A DNA stretch of 64,000 bases from RUG100 sp050953405 (GCA_050953405.1 JBMNMP010000001.1:248001-312000); one strand, 5' to 3'; positions 16,928 through 25,708 are shown, counted from the stretch's first letter. Notes: generated from the letters alone by a model not told the origin. Numbers and translations are program-made.

Positions 16928-17859
16928 TGGCCCTCGAAGAAAACAAAGGCCGACCCGTATCTGGGAGCAAGCTGGCACAGCAGCTGGACATTTCCCGCAC
17001 GGCCGTCTGGAAAGCCATCACCTCGCTGAAAGATGAAGGCTACGATATTCAATCGGGCAGAAACAAAGGCTACCAGCTCTCCTCCCACAGCGATATGCTG
17101 TCGGAGGAAGCCGTGCGCGCCGAACTCCGCCACCAGGTGCCCCTGTACATCTACGACAGCCTGGAGTCCACCAACAAGACGGCGGCCTCCCTTGCGATGG
17201 ACGGCGCCCCGGCGGGCACAACAGTGATCGCCGCCGAGCAGACGAATGGCCGCGGCCGCAGAGGACGCAGTTTTTATTCGCCAAAGGACACCGGTCTCTA
17301 TCTCAGCATGATCCTGGAGCCCGAAGGCGACATGACACAGGCGGTACTCATCACCTCCGCAGTAGCCGTGGCCGTTTCCCGGGCTATAGACGATGTAAGC
17401 GGGAAAAAAAGCCGCATCAAGTGGGTCAACGATGTATATCTGGACGGAAAAAAAGTCTCCGGCACCCTGACCGAAGCACTGACCGATTTTGAGACCGGCA
17501 GCATCGGACACATAGTCACCGGTATCGGAGTCAACTGCAGCACTGAACACTTCCCTGACAGCGCCGGCAGCAATGCCGGCAGCATTGGCGGAGGTTTTTC
17601 CCGCAGTTCCCTGGCAGCGCGCATCATCGACAACGTGATGGACACCATTGGTCATCTGGAAGAGCGGTCCTTCATCGAAGAATACCGCCGCAGATCCATG
17701 GTCATCGGAAAAGATATCGATGTCTACCATACGATAGGCGGCGAACCGTTCCCTGCCCGGGCGATCGATATAGACAAAGACGGCGGACTTGTCATCCAGC
17801 GGCCCGACGGCAGCCGGGAGACACTGTCCACCGGTGAAATAACTATACGTTTGAAATAA
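16903..17859 (+). CDS. birA: Bifunctional biotin-protein ligase / biotin repressor BirA
   Basis: Activates biotin with ATP and attaches it to carboxylase carrier proteins. With an N-terminal helix-turn-helix it also acts as repressor. The HTH lies at about residues 17-58 (VSGSKLAQQLDISRTAVWKAI). The ligase core includes GRGRRGRSF (biotinyl-AMP loop), KWVNDVYLDGKKVSG and a C-terminal SH3-like domain (GEITIRLK end). AAGGAG lies 10 nt before the ATG, so the start inside the dehydrogenase gene is preferred over ATG 16927. The likely target is the operator at 2547-2578 upstream of bioY. Confidence 0.95.
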   Translation: MDTKHAVLMALEENKGRPVSGSKLAQQLDISRTAVWKAITSLKDEGYDIQSGRNKGYQLSSHSDMLSEEAVRAELRHQVPLYIYDSLESTNKTAASLAMDGAPAGTTVIAAEQTNGRGRRGRSFYSPKDTGLYLSMILEPEGDMTQAVLITSAVAVAVSRAIDDVSGKKSRIKWVNDVYLDGKKVSGTLTEALTDFETGSIGHIVTGIGVNCSTEHFPDSAGSNAGSIGGGFSRSSLAARIIDNVMDTIGHLEERSFIEEYRRRSMVIGKDIDVYHTIGGEPFPARAIDIDKDGGLVIQRPDGSRETLSTGEITIRLK

Positions 17860-17864
17860 GCCGC

Positions 17865-18485
17865 TTAGATAGGGCAGTAGTCGATCACTTCTCCGTGATC
17901 CATGATGAGGGTATACCCTCTGCCGGTAGGCGGGATCCAGTGCCACAGGTCATCATGGAGACCGGGAAAACAATCGAACATTATGGCGCCAATAGCTCCA
18001 CCATGGCAGACCACGATGGAATTGGCGTCTTTTTTGTTGTGCCGCACCGACATGTCCTTCAGTCTGTGCAGGCCGGTCAGTTCCTTGAACTGGCTGCGCA
18101 CGCGCTGGCGGAATTCTTTCACGCTCTCACCGCCCGGCGGGCGCACGTCACTGCCGTTGTCCTCCACCCAGCGGCGGAATTCCGGCTCTTTTTCCAGTTC
18201 CTCTGCGGTCTTCATTTCATACTCGCCGCAGTCTATCTCCTTGAGCCCGTTGAGGAGGCGGAAATCCTGTTTCCCGTATATCATCTCCAGCGTCTGCTGG
18301 GAACGGATCAGATCTGTAGCATAATAATCCGGATTTTCCGGCCTTGGATATATGTCCTCACTGATGAGGTCCTCCAGCTGACGGCGCCCCTCCGGTGCCA
18401 GCGGCAGATCCCGCGTACCGTAAAACAGCTTTTTGATGTTGCCCTCTGTGAGGCCATGTCTGATTATATGAATGTATGAACCCAT
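17865..18485 (-). CDS. Histidine phosphatase family protein (phosphoglycerate mutase-like)
   Basis: The 206-aa protein has the RHG motif at residues 9-11 (IIRHGLTEGN), which carries the phosphorylated His, and the second catalytic His in VVCHGGAIGA. Members include cobalamin phosphatases, phosphoglycerate mutases and broad small-molecule phosphatases, and the substrate cannot be told from sequence. No cobalamin genes are nearby. AAGGAGGA precedes the ATG. It converges on birA with only 5 nt between the two genes. Confidence 0.85.
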   Translation of the reverse strand: MGSYIHIIRHGLTEGNIKKLFYGTRDLPLAPEGRRQLEDLISEDIYPRPENPDYYATDLIRSQQTLEMIYGKQDFRLLNGLKEIDCGEYEMKTAEELEKEPEFRRWVEDNGSDVRPPGGESVKEFRQRVRSQFKELTGLHRLKDMSVRHNKKDANSIVVCHGGAIGAIMFDCFPGLHDDLWHWIPPTGRGYTLIMDHGEVIDYCPI

Positions 18486-18565
18486 ACAAGATTCCTCCTT
18501 TGTTCACTGCAGTCTATCTTATCACAAGCTCCCCTCACCTGCACCACAAAATACAAAAAACTACA

Positions 18566-18607
18566 TATAGTAAAGGAGAGACCTAATAAAGTCTCTCCTT
18601 CACTATA
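18566..18607. repeat. Long hairpin between divergent genes
   Basis: TATAGT-A-AAGGAGAGAC (18566-18582), 8-nt loop, GTCTCTCCTT-C-ACTATA (18591-18607): 16 of 17 positions pair. Read on the minus strand it is followed by a TTTTTT run and could terminate transcription heading into the histidine phosphatase gene. It also contains an SD-like AAGGAG. Confidence 0.6.
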
Positions 18608-18670
18608 TAGGGGGTATCTTGTATTGGGGATAGATATTATCTCGTTACGGTTATTATATTAGCATATCGG

Positions 18671-18730
18671 TTGAATTAAGCAATTGTAATTGTTATAATA
18701 TGAGTATATTGAAATTGTAATTTTTACAAT
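18671..18730 (+). promoter_or_regulatory. pucR operon promoter with downstream palindrome
   Basis: TTGAAT (18671-18676), 17-nt spacer, TATAAT (18694-18699). The perfect palindrome ATTGTAATTTTTACAAT (18714-18730) lies just past the predicted start point, and a related AATTGTAATT sits in the spacer, suggesting an operator. Confidence 0.7.
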
Positions 18731-18760
18731 CTCGTTGGTATTACAACATTTGTGGGTTTC

Positions 18761-18795
18761 AGAGCCTGAAAAATTTGAAGGCTCTTCAGGTTTTT
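18761..18795 (+). promoter_or_regulatory. Leader with mutually exclusive hairpins, possible attenuator
   Basis: AGAGCC (18761-18766) can pair with GGCTCT (18780-18785), or CCTGAA (18765-18770) with TTCAGG (18785-18790). The second hairpin is followed directly by TTTTT (18791-18795), as in an intrinsic terminator. The two share bases and cannot coexist. Confidence 0.5.
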
Positions 18796-18838
18796 GGTAT
18801 TCAAGTGCATAGGGAACTTGTTAGAGGGGGGTTTTATT

Positions 18839-20020
18839 ATGGTTACCGTATCTGAATTATTATCACATCCGGTATTCGATGAATTCCGTCTGGTGACCGA
18901 TAGATCCGGTCTCAACAACAGAGTCAGGGACACCGGTATCTTCGAGTGGCAATCCGGCAGGAGCCTGGAGGAATCCTTCCATCCGGGTGATTTTGTGATC
19001 ACTTCACTGGCCCAGTACCGTGACCTGCCCGATTCACTGGCGCCCGTGATGTTTGCGCTGCTCAACAAAAAGCTGGCTGCGCTCTGCATCAAGGATCTTT
19101 ACTTCCACGAGCTGCCGCAGGAAATCACCGACTTTGCAAACGAACAGCATACTCCCATATTTTTCTTCAAGGACAGCCCTTTCGATGAGATCATCTACAC
19201 CATCAAGAATTCGCTGACACCGGGGATCATCAATGTGACCACCACCCGCAACGCGAGGCGCATACTCTACGACGGCCTCGACAGCATGTCGATCGAGATG
19301 CTCGCAAAGGAGATCAATCCGTACTTTCACAACAACCTGATCTGCGCCTGCTGGATGCCGCGCAACAAGGCCAACGAGGACAGACTGCTGGCGGACTTTT
19401 TCGAGAGTTACTACCGCGACGCCTCTACCATCGACCTGCCCATGCAGTCGGCTTATTCCATCATGCGCTTTACACACGGAATCGTGGCCATCTACACCGA
19501 CAGCCGCGATGAAGCCAATGCAGAGACAGGCTTTCGCATGCTGAGTAACATCCTCGGCATCGACCTCTACCAGTTTGCACTGGGCCTCAGCAACACGCAC
19601 ACCAGCCTCACCGAGGTGGGCGCTGCGATGCGCGAAGCCATCTATTCGGCTGTTGTGGGCGCCATAGACGAAAACGATGAGACCCTCTTCAAGGATATCG
19701 GCTTTGCCCAGGTCATCTGTCCCCTGAGGGACAATTTCTGGATGAAACAGTACTTTGGCACTCTGCTGAGCAAGCTTTATCGATATGATGAGGTGCATAA
19801 TTCCAATCTTTTTGGTACTATAGAGACATATGCCCACTGCGGCGGCGATATAAAGAAGACCGCAGAGATCACTTTTCAGCACACGAACACCATCAGATAC
19901 AGGCTTAACAAGGCTTATGAGGTGATGGGGCTCGACAACCGCGCGACCAGGCAGTCGCAGCTGTTCCTGCTGATCAGGATGTACGACATAACCAACAGAA
20001 TGGAAGGACTCAGGATCTAA
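18839..20020 (+). CDS. PucR-family transcriptional regulator
   Basis: The 393-aa protein has the N-terminal PucR domain (VTVSELLSHPVF through about residue 125), a middle GGDEF-like/CdaR-type region, and a C-terminal PucR helix-turn-helix (GDIKKTAEITFQHTNTIRYRLNKAYEVMG). Family members sense metabolites such as purine breakdown products or amino acids and usually activate neighbouring transport or catabolic genes. GAGGGGGG precedes the ATG. It heads an operon whose next gene starts at the very next base. The inducer is unknown; no purine-catabolism genes are visible nearby. Confidence 0.87.
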   Translation: MVTVSELLSHPVFDEFRLVTDRSGLNNRVRDTGIFEWQSGRSLEESFHPGDFVITSLAQYRDLPDSLAPVMFALLNKKLAALCIKDLYFHELPQEITDFANEQHTPIFFFKDSPFDEIIYTIKNSLTPGIINVTTTRNARRILYDGLDSMSIEMLAKEINPYFHNNLICACWMPRNKANEDRLLADFFESYYRDASTIDLPMQSAYSIMRFTHGIVAIYTDSRDEANAETGFRMLSNILGIDLYQFALGLSNTHTSLTEVGAAMREAIYSAVVGAIDENDETLFKDIGFAQVICPLRDNFWMKQYFGTLLSKLYRYDEVHNSNLFGTIETYAHCGGDIKKTAEITFQHTNTIRYRLNKAYEVMGLDNRATRQSQLFLLIRMYDITNRMEGLRI

Positions 20021-20941
20021 GTGAAAGCCAAAGCAAAGAGCAATGTACTCCTGCTGATCACGGCGCTCATATGGGGATGCGCTTTTGTGGCCCAGCGGCA
20101 GGGGATGGAATACGTGGGCCCCTTTACTTTTAATACCTGCCGCAGCGTGCTGGCGTTTCTCAGCCTGCTGATCGTCATCGCAGTGCGCAGGCGCCTGCCC
20201 GCACCAGCCGGGAAAAAGTCGCCGCGAAGGTATGGCAGACGGCCGCTGCTGATCGGCGGCATACTCTGCGGCATAGCCCTCTTCATCTCGACCGGACTGC
20301 AGCAGTACGGCCTCATCACCGTAGAAGCGGGCAAAGCGGGTTTCATCACCGCCCTCTATATTGTACTGGTACCCATCCTGGGCTCTTTCGCCGGCAGGAA
20401 AGTGCGCCCCCTCATATGGATATGCGTGGGCATCGCGGTACTCGGCCTCTGGCTGCTGACGGTGCAGAACAACGACGGAGGATTTTCAATCGGCAGCGGA
20501 GACATAATCCTGCTGGTCTGCTCCTTCTTCTTTGCGGTGCAGATCCTCCTTGTGGACCGTTTCTCGCCGTTCACCGACGGCATCGAACTTTCATTCGTAC
20601 AATTCACGACCTGCGCGGTGCTCTCGGGGATCTGCATGCTGATATTCGAGGATCCGCATCCGGATGCCATCCTGGCGATCGCAGTACCCCTGCTGTACGC
20701 TGGAATACTTTCGAGCTCCGTCGCTTATACACTGCAGATCATCGCACAGAAGAACGCCGACCCCACGGTCGCCAGTCTTCTCATGTCCCTGGAGTCCGTA
20801 TTTTCGGTCCTCGCCGGCTGGCTCATACTGGGCGAGCAGCTGACACCCAAAGAGTTGACAGGATGTGCTATAATGTTTGTTGCGATAATTTTATCGCAGT
20901 TACCGCAAAAGAAAGACGGAGGTAAGCAATTAATTGGATAA
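20021..20941 (+). CDS. EamA/DMT-family transporter
   Basis: The 306-aa protein has ten predicted membrane helices in two EamA repeats (about residues 5-145 and 155-295). Repeat landmarks are ALIWGCAFVAQR near the N-terminus and SLESVFSVLAGWLILGEQLT in the second half. Drug/metabolite transporters of this type export amino acids or other small metabolites. Translation starts at a GTG immediately after the pucR stop, so expression is linked to the regulator. It overlaps larE by 8 nt. Confidence 0.85.
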   Translation: MKAKAKSNVLLLITALIWGCAFVAQRQGMEYVGPFTFNTCRSVLAFLSLLIVIAVRRRLPAPAGKKSPRRYGRRPLLIGGILCGIALFISTGLQQYGLITVEAGKAGFITALYIVLVPILGSFAGRKVRPLIWICVGIAVLGLWLLTVQNNDGGFSIGSGDIILLVCSFFFAVQILLVDRFSPFTDGIELSFVQFTTCAVLSGICMLIFEDPHPDAILAIAVPLLYAGILSSSVAYTLQIIAQKNADPTVASLLMSLESVFSVLAGWLILGEQLTPKELTGCAIMFVAIILSQLPQKKDGGKQLIG

Positions 20942-21734
20942 TACACAGGGATTGCAGGAAAAAATAAAACTGCTGAAAGACGAGCTGAGAACATACGACC
21001 GCATTGCGATCGCTTTCTCGGGAGGCGTCGACAGCACCTTTCTCTTACTGGTCGCCCATTCGGTCCTCGGCGCCGGAGCGCTGGCAGTGACGGCGACCGG
21101 GCCGCAGTTTGCTCCCGATGAAATACAGGAAGCCAAAGAGATGTGTGAAAAGTACGAAATACCGCAGCTGGTATTGAACATTGAAAACGAAGTCATGCCC
21201 TACATAGCAGACAACCCGGAAGACAGATGCTACATCTGCAAGCGTCACATGTTCGAATTCATACCGGATGCGCTGGGAGAATTCCCCATTGCAGACGGCA
21301 GCAACGCCGACGATCTGCTTGACTACAGACCCGGCAGACGTGCGCTCCGCGAACTGGGAATTATCAGCCCGCTGGAGGATATCGGCTTTACGAAAGATGA
21401 GATACGGACAGCACTGGTCGCCATGAACGTACCCACGTGGAACAAGCCGGCTTATGCCTGTCTGGCAACGAGGATACCCACCGGCGATGCGCTGACGCGC
21501 GAAAAGATGGAAGCTGTGTATCGAGCCGAACACGCCCTGCGCCAGAAGGGCATCGCGCAGGTGCGGGTGCGCCATCACGGCGATGTGGCCCGCATCGAAG
21601 TGGCTCCTGAAGAGCGCCGCAAGTTTTACAGCGATTCTTTCATGGACCAGGTGAACCAAATTGTAAAGCAGGCGGGCTTCAAGTATGCCGCTCTCGATCT
21701 GGGAGGCTACGTGAAGGGCAGCATGAATAAATAA
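20934..21734 (+). CDS. larE: ATP-dependent sacrificial sulfur transferase LarE
   Basis: LarE adenylates a pyridine dinucleotide carboxylate and donates sulfur to build the nickel-pincer nucleotide cofactor of lactate racemase-type enzymes. The 266-aa protein has the PP-loop SGGVDST (about residues 29-35). It has a CYIC pair near residue 99 and a further Cys in YACLATR. This three-Cys set matches LarE forms reported to use an Fe-S cluster rather than sacrificing one cysteine. GGAGG lies upstream of a TTG start within the end of the transporter gene. larA, larB and larC are not in the window, so the cofactor's user must be encoded elsewhere. Confidence 0.9.
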   Translation: MDNTQGLQEKIKLLKDELRTYDRIAIAFSGGVDSTFLLLVAHSVLGAGALAVTATGPQFAPDEIQEAKEMCEKYEIPQLVLNIENEVMPYIADNPEDRCYICKRHMFEFIPDALGEFPIADGSNADDLLDYRPGRRALRELGIISPLEDIGFTKDEIRTALVAMNVPTWNKPAYACLATRIPTGDALTREKMEAVYRAEHALRQKGIAQVRVRHHGDVARIEVAPEERRKFYSDSFMDQVNQIVKQAGFKYAALDLGGYVKGSMNK

Positions 21735-21756
21735 TTATTGCGATTGGAGGAATTCT

Positions 21757-23280
21757 ATGACGGATTTTGATTATATGCAATTGCAGAACGGCTCTGATAT
21801 CAGAGGCATCGCCCTCAGCGGCGTTGCCGGAGAAGAGCCGAACCTCACGCCCGAAAGATCGGCGGGGATCGCCGGCGCTTTCCTGCGCTGGCTGGCAAAG
21901 AAGACAGGTAAAGAAACTGCGGATCTCAAGGTCGCTCTGGGACGTGACTCGCGTCTCAGCGGCGAAGATATTGCGGCAGCGGCTTTCCGCGGATTTGCGC
22001 CTTACGGGGCTGCCATACTGGACTGTGGTCTGGCGAGTACGCCGGCCATGTTCATGTCGACGGTTTTCCCGGAGACCGGATGCGATGGAGCCGTGATGCT
22101 CACCGCCAGCCATCTGCCCTGGAACAGGAACGGTTTCAAGTTCTTCGACAGGGACGGCGGACTGCAGAAGGCGGACATCACCGCGATCCTGCAGCTGGCA
22201 GCAGAGGCTGAAAATGACGCTCCGGCAGCAGCGGCCGCCAGGGTCACCAGATTCGATCTGATGAGCCTTTACTGTGCTCATCTGCGCGATCTGATCCGCC
22301 GCGGCGTGTCCCGGAACGGCGAAGAAAAAGAAAAGCCGCTCTCCGGACTGAAGATCGCCGTGGACGCCGGCAACGGCAGCGGTGGTTTCTTCGCCAGTCA
22401 GGTACTGGATCCGCTGGGCGCGGACATCAGCGCCAGCCAGTTCCTGGAACCGGACGGACATTTCCCCAATCATATACCGAACCCGGAAAACAAAGAAGCC
22501 ATGGATTCTATCAGCGCCCGGGTCACCGGGTGCGGCTGCGACCTGGGACTGATCTTTGATACCGATGTCGATCGTTCATCGGCAGTCGACAGCAGCGGCA
22601 ATGAGATAAGCCGCAACAACATCGTGGCCCTGGCCGCCCTGCTGGTCAGTGAAGACCACCCGGGCACTACGGTGGTCACCGACAGCATCACCAGCGATCA
22701 TCTGAAGGACTTTCTGGAGAACAATCTGGGTATGCACCACTTCCGCTACAAGCGCGGATACAAGAACGTCATCAACAAGGCCCTGGAGCTGAACAGCGAG
22801 GGCACCGAATGCTGGCTGGCCATAGAGACTTCGGGCCATGCAGCCATGAGAGAGAACTACTTTCTCGACGATGGAGCTTATCTGGCTGCCAGGATCGTCA
22901 TCAAAGCGGCCGGGCTGGCCAGAGAGGGAAAACGCATAGATGACCTGCTGAAAGACCTCAAGCAGCCCGCGGAAAGCCGCGAGGTGCGCATGAAGATCAC
23001 CTGCCCCGAGCACAGCGAATTCGGGGATGCGCTGCTGGCGGACTTTGCCGCCTGGGCGGACTCCCGCGATTTTGACATCGCCGAGCCCAACTACGAAGGC
23101 GTACGCATCTCGTTCGGCAAAGGCGAAGGCAGCGGCTGGTGTCTGCTGAGAAAATCTCTGCACGATCCACTGATGCCTCTGAATATAGAATCGGATGTCA
23201 GCGGCGGCGTGGCTAAAATATCGGCTACTCTGCGCGACTTCCTGGATCGTTACAACGACCTGGATACTTCGGAACTGTAA
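21757..23280 (+). CDS. Phosphoglucomutase/phosphomannomutase family protein
   Basis: Alpha-D-phosphohexomutase that moves phosphate between C1 and C6 of a sugar. The 507-aa protein has the active serine loop TASHLPWNRNGFKFF (about residues 116-130), the metal-binding DTDVDR (about 269-274) and a sugar-binding ETSGH (about 353-357). The serine loop reads SHLPWN rather than the usual SHNP, a variant seen in some distant members. It lies 22 nt after larE and 15 nt before nnrE, in the same operon. The exact sugar is not predictable. Confidence 0.88.
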   Translation: MTDFDYMQLQNGSDIRGIALSGVAGEEPNLTPERSAGIAGAFLRWLAKKTGKETADLKVALGRDSRLSGEDIAAAAFRGFAPYGAAILDCGLASTPAMFMSTVFPETGCDGAVMLTASHLPWNRNGFKFFDRDGGLQKADITAILQLAAEAENDAPAAAAARVTRFDLMSLYCAHLRDLIRRGVSRNGEEKEKPLSGLKIAVDAGNGSGGFFASQVLDPLGADISASQFLEPDGHFPNHIPNPENKEAMDSISARVTGCGCDLGLIFDTDVDRSSAVDSSGNEISRNNIVALAALLVSEDHPGTTVVTDSITSDHLKDFLENNLGMHHFRYKRGYKNVINKALELNSEGTECWLAIETSGHAAMRENYFLDDGAYLAARIVIKAAGLAREGKRIDDLLKDLKQPAESREVRMKITCPEHSEFGDALLADFAAWADSRDFDIAEPNYEGVRISFGKGEGSGWCLLRKSLHDPLMPLNIESDVSGGVAKISATLRDFLDRYNDLDTSEL

Positions 23281-23295
23281 AGAGGGAATGAAAAA

Positions 23296-23958
23296 ATGGT
23301 TACTTGCGAAAAGATGAAAGAACTGGAACGCCAGGCAGATGCTCACGGCTTGTCATTTTACAAGATGATGGAAAACGCCGGCACCTGCGCGGCAGTCATC
23401 ATCATGGGCTCTGTGCCCGCACTGATGAAGGGCGGATCATGCCTCATCATCTGCGGCAAGGGCAACAACGGAGGTGACGGGTTTGTCGCCGCCAGACGTC
23501 TCGCCGGCTACGGCGTGCAGGTCACCGTGCTCCTGATGGAGGGGCCCGCGCGCACTGAGGATGCGATCACCAACTTCGATCTGCTGGACAAGATCCCCAA
23601 CGTGGTGGTCACTTCAAAGACGCCCGCGGATCTGGAAGCTTACGACTGCATCGTCGACGCGCTTTATGGCACCGGCTTTCACGGCAAACTGCGCAGCGAA
23701 CCGGCCCGCCTCGTCAGCGACATGAACCGGGCGCAGATGAAGGGCACCTTTGTAGCCGCCCTGGACATTCCCTCCGGACTGCCGGGCGACATGGGAGACA
23801 ACGACCTCATCGGTCTCTGCGTACACGCAGATCTCACGATCACTTTCCACGATAAGAAGCCTGTGCATATGTGCAGAAAGGCCGCCATGGTCCTCGGCGA
23901 AGTCACCGTCGCCGACATCGGCATCAGCGACGCCCTGCGGGAGGACGCCAGGGAGTAA
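23296..23958 (+). CDS. nnrE: NAD(P)H-hydrate epimerase (YjeF N-terminal domain)
   Basis: Repairs damaged NAD(P)H by interconverting the R and S forms of NAD(P)H hydrate. The 220-aa product is a stand-alone Rossmann-like epimerase domain. It has GKGNNGGDGFVAARRL (about residues 52-67), DALYGTGFHG (about 117-126) and DIPSGLPGD (about 157-165). The NnrD dehydratase domain commonly fused to it is missing, so that activity must be elsewhere. It is the last gene of the pucR operon and is followed by a shared terminator. Confidence 0.9.
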   Translation: MVTCEKMKELERQADAHGLSFYKMMENAGTCAAVIIMGSVPALMKGGSCLIICGKGNNGGDGFVAARRLAGYGVQVTVLLMEGPARTEDAITNFDLLDKIPNVVVTSKTPADLEAYDCIVDALYGTGFHGKLRSEPARLVSDMNRAQMKGTFVAALDIPSGLPGDMGDNDLIGLCVHADLTITFHDKKPVHMCRKAAMVLGEVTVADIGISDALREDARE

Positions 23959-23984
23959 GCCTCTTATAGCACTGTGATTTCAAC

Positions 23985-24014
23985 GCCCATCGTTCATTGG
24001 CGATGGGCTATTTT
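23985..24014. terminator. Terminator between convergent nnrE and exoA
   Basis: GCCCATCG (23985-23992), loop, CGATGGGC (24001-24008), TATTTT. The last stem base coincides with the exoA stop codon. Confidence 0.8.
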
Positions 24015-24757
24015 AATTCCAGAACTATGGGACAGTGATCCGATCCCATCACGTCTGTCAATATCGAGGCATCGGCCATGTGTTTCTCGAAATCGCGGGA
24101 GACCAGAAAGTAGTCTATGCGCCATCCGGCGTTGTTCTTCCTGGCGTTAAAGCGATAGCTCCACCAGGAATAGATCCCTTCTGCATCGGGATAAAAGTAG
24201 CGGAAGGAATCTATGAATCCGGCATCCTGCAGTTCGCTCATCTTGGCTCGTTCCTCATCGGTAAAGCCGGCGTTTTTGTGATTGGTGCGCGGGTTCTTCA
24301 GATCGATCTCCTTGTGGGCCACATTCATGTCGCCGCAGACAACCACCGGTCCCTCGATGCCGAGCAGATAAGAGCGAAAGGCGTCCTCCCATTCCATGCG
24401 GTACTCTAGCCGCGCCAGCTCGGCGCCTGAATTGGGCACGTAGACATCGACCAGTGTAAAGTCGGCATAGCGTGCGCTTATCACACGGCCCTCATGATCG
24501 TGCTCCTGCATACCGATGCCGGTGGAAACCTCCAGCGGCTCCTCCTTGCTGAGGATCAGAGTGCCCGAATATCCTTTCCTCTCCGCCGAGCACCAGTACT
24601 GATGATATCCCGGAGTCGGCACCTCCGCCTGTCCCTCCTGCATCTTCGTCTCCTGAAGGCAGAGCACATCCGGATCGGCTTCCTCGAGGAAGTCAAAAAA
24701 ATTCTTTTTCATGACGGCGCGCAGGCCGTTCACATTCCACGATATCAGCTTTTTCAT
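24008..24757 (-). CDS. xth: Exodeoxyribonuclease III / AP endonuclease
   Basis: Cleaves DNA at abasic sites and trims 3' blocking groups in base-excision repair. The 249-aa endonuclease/exonuclease/phosphatase fold shows SWNVNGLRA (about residues 5-13), QETKMQ with the metal-binding Glu (about 35-40), Y109-region VYVPNSG, CGDMNVAH (Asp/Asn pair, about 143-150) and the C-terminal GSDHCPI catalytic His. The ATG overlaps the lysR stop by 4 nt (ATGA), so it is co-transcribed with that regulator. Functional pairing with it is unclear. Confidence 0.95.
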   Translation of the reverse strand: MKKLISWNVNGLRAVMKKNFFDFLEEADPDVLCLQETKMQEGQAEVPTPGYHQYWCSAERKGYSGTLILSKEEPLEVSTGIGMQEHDHEGRVISARYADFTLVDVYVPNSGAELARLEYRMEWEDAFRSYLLGIEGPVVVCGDMNVAHKEIDLKNPRTNHKNAGFTDEERAKMSELQDAGFIDSFRYFYPDAEGIYSWWSYRFNARKNNAGWRIDYFLVSRDFEKHMADASILTDVMGSDHCPIVLELK

Positions 24758-25632
24758 TTTGAATTTTCCTTTCTGTCACCTGCTGCAAACTCTATGAACT
24801 TTCTCGCGGCCCATGGCAGCGCATCCCCCTTGCGGGTCATGATGCCCAGCTCCCTGTGAAGCTCCTTTTTCATGGGGATGGTCACGATATTGTATGGATT
24901 CCTCTTGAGCACGAACTCCGGCAGCACGCTGACGCCGAGGCCGTTCTCCACCATGGACATGATGGTATAGTCCTCCTTCACAAGGAAAGCGATATCCGGT
25001 TCCAGCTTGTGCTTTTTGAATTCGGCACGCAGGATCCTCTGAAAATCGCTCTCCGGCATGATCAGCTGCTCGTCCATGAGGTCTTCGAGATCGAGCTGAC
25101 TGCGCTGAGCCAGCCTGTGCCCCTGCGGTACCAGGGCAAACATGCGATCCTCGAACAGCTTGCGAAAGCTGAGCCGCCGGTCGCGGATATTCATGATAAA
25201 GGCGATATCGATGCTGCCAGCCGCCAGCAGCTCCGGTATCTGCTCGGTGTCCCCGGTCTGGATCTCAAAGTTCACATTGGGATACTTTTGTCGAAACGCG
25301 GAAAGCCGCTGCGGCAGCCAGTGACATGAAAAGCTGATGTAGGAACCTATCCTGATGACTCCCGTGCCCAGCTTTTGCAGCTCCGCCGTGCGCGCTCCCA
25401 GCTGGCGTTCGCCGTCCACGATCTCGCGCACCGGCTGCAGCAGATATTCCCCGTCACGCGTGAGAGTGACCTTGCGGTTGCTGCGATCCAGTATCTGCAC
25501 ACCGAGTTCCTCTTCAAGGTGCTTCATGGCCTGGCTTACCGCCGACTGCGTATAATTGAAATATTCGGCCGCCCTCGTAAGGCTGCCGGTCTCGATCACC
25601 TTCAGCAGTATTTCATAGCGCGAAACTTTCAT
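24754..25632 (-). CDS. LysR-family transcriptional regulator
   Basis: The 292-aa regulator has an N-terminal winged helix (residues 1-60: VIETGSLTRAAEYFNYTQSAVSQAMKHLEEELGVQIL) and a type-2 periplasmic-binding effector domain (about 90-285). The start MKVSRYE has GGGGGCG upstream; the ATG four codons earlier lacks an SD. It is divergent from an EamA transporter (25753), the classic LysR target arrangement, and coupled to the downstream exoA gene. The effector is unknown. Confidence 0.9.
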   Translation of the reverse strand: MKVSRYEILLKVIETGSLTRAAEYFNYTQSAVSQAMKHLEEELGVQILDRSNRKVTLTRDGEYLLQPVREIVDGERQLGARTAELQKLGTGVIRIGSYISFSCHWLPQRLSAFRQKYPNVNFEIQTGDTEQIPELLAAGSIDIAFIMNIRDRRLSFRKLFEDRMFALVPQGHRLAQRSQLDLEDLMDEQLIMPESDFQRILRAEFKKHKLEPDIAFLVKEDYTIMSMVENGLGVSVLPEFVLKRNPYNIVTIPMKKELHRELGIMTRKGDALPWAARKFIEFAAGDRKENSK

Positions 25633-25642
25633 CGCCGCCCCC

Positions 25643-25657
25643 ATTAGTTTTGCTAAT
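25643..25657. promoter_or_regulatory. Candidate LysR operator
   Basis: ATTAG-N5-CTAAT palindrome 11 nt upstream of the lysR start. A CTAAT (25684-25688) and ATTAG (25706-25710) pair recurs around the divergent transporter promoter. Confidence 0.5.
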
Positions 25658-25679
25658 AACTACAATTAAAAATTATCGT

Positions 25680-25708
25680 TTTACTAATCGATATTTTCAT
25701 TGTATATT
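25680..25708 (+). promoter_or_regulatory. Promoter of the divergent EamA transporter gene
   Basis: TTTACT (25680-25685), 17-nt spacer, TATATT (25703-25708). CTAAT/ATTAG half-sites overlap both ends, fitting control by the divergent LysR protein. Confidence 0.6.
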
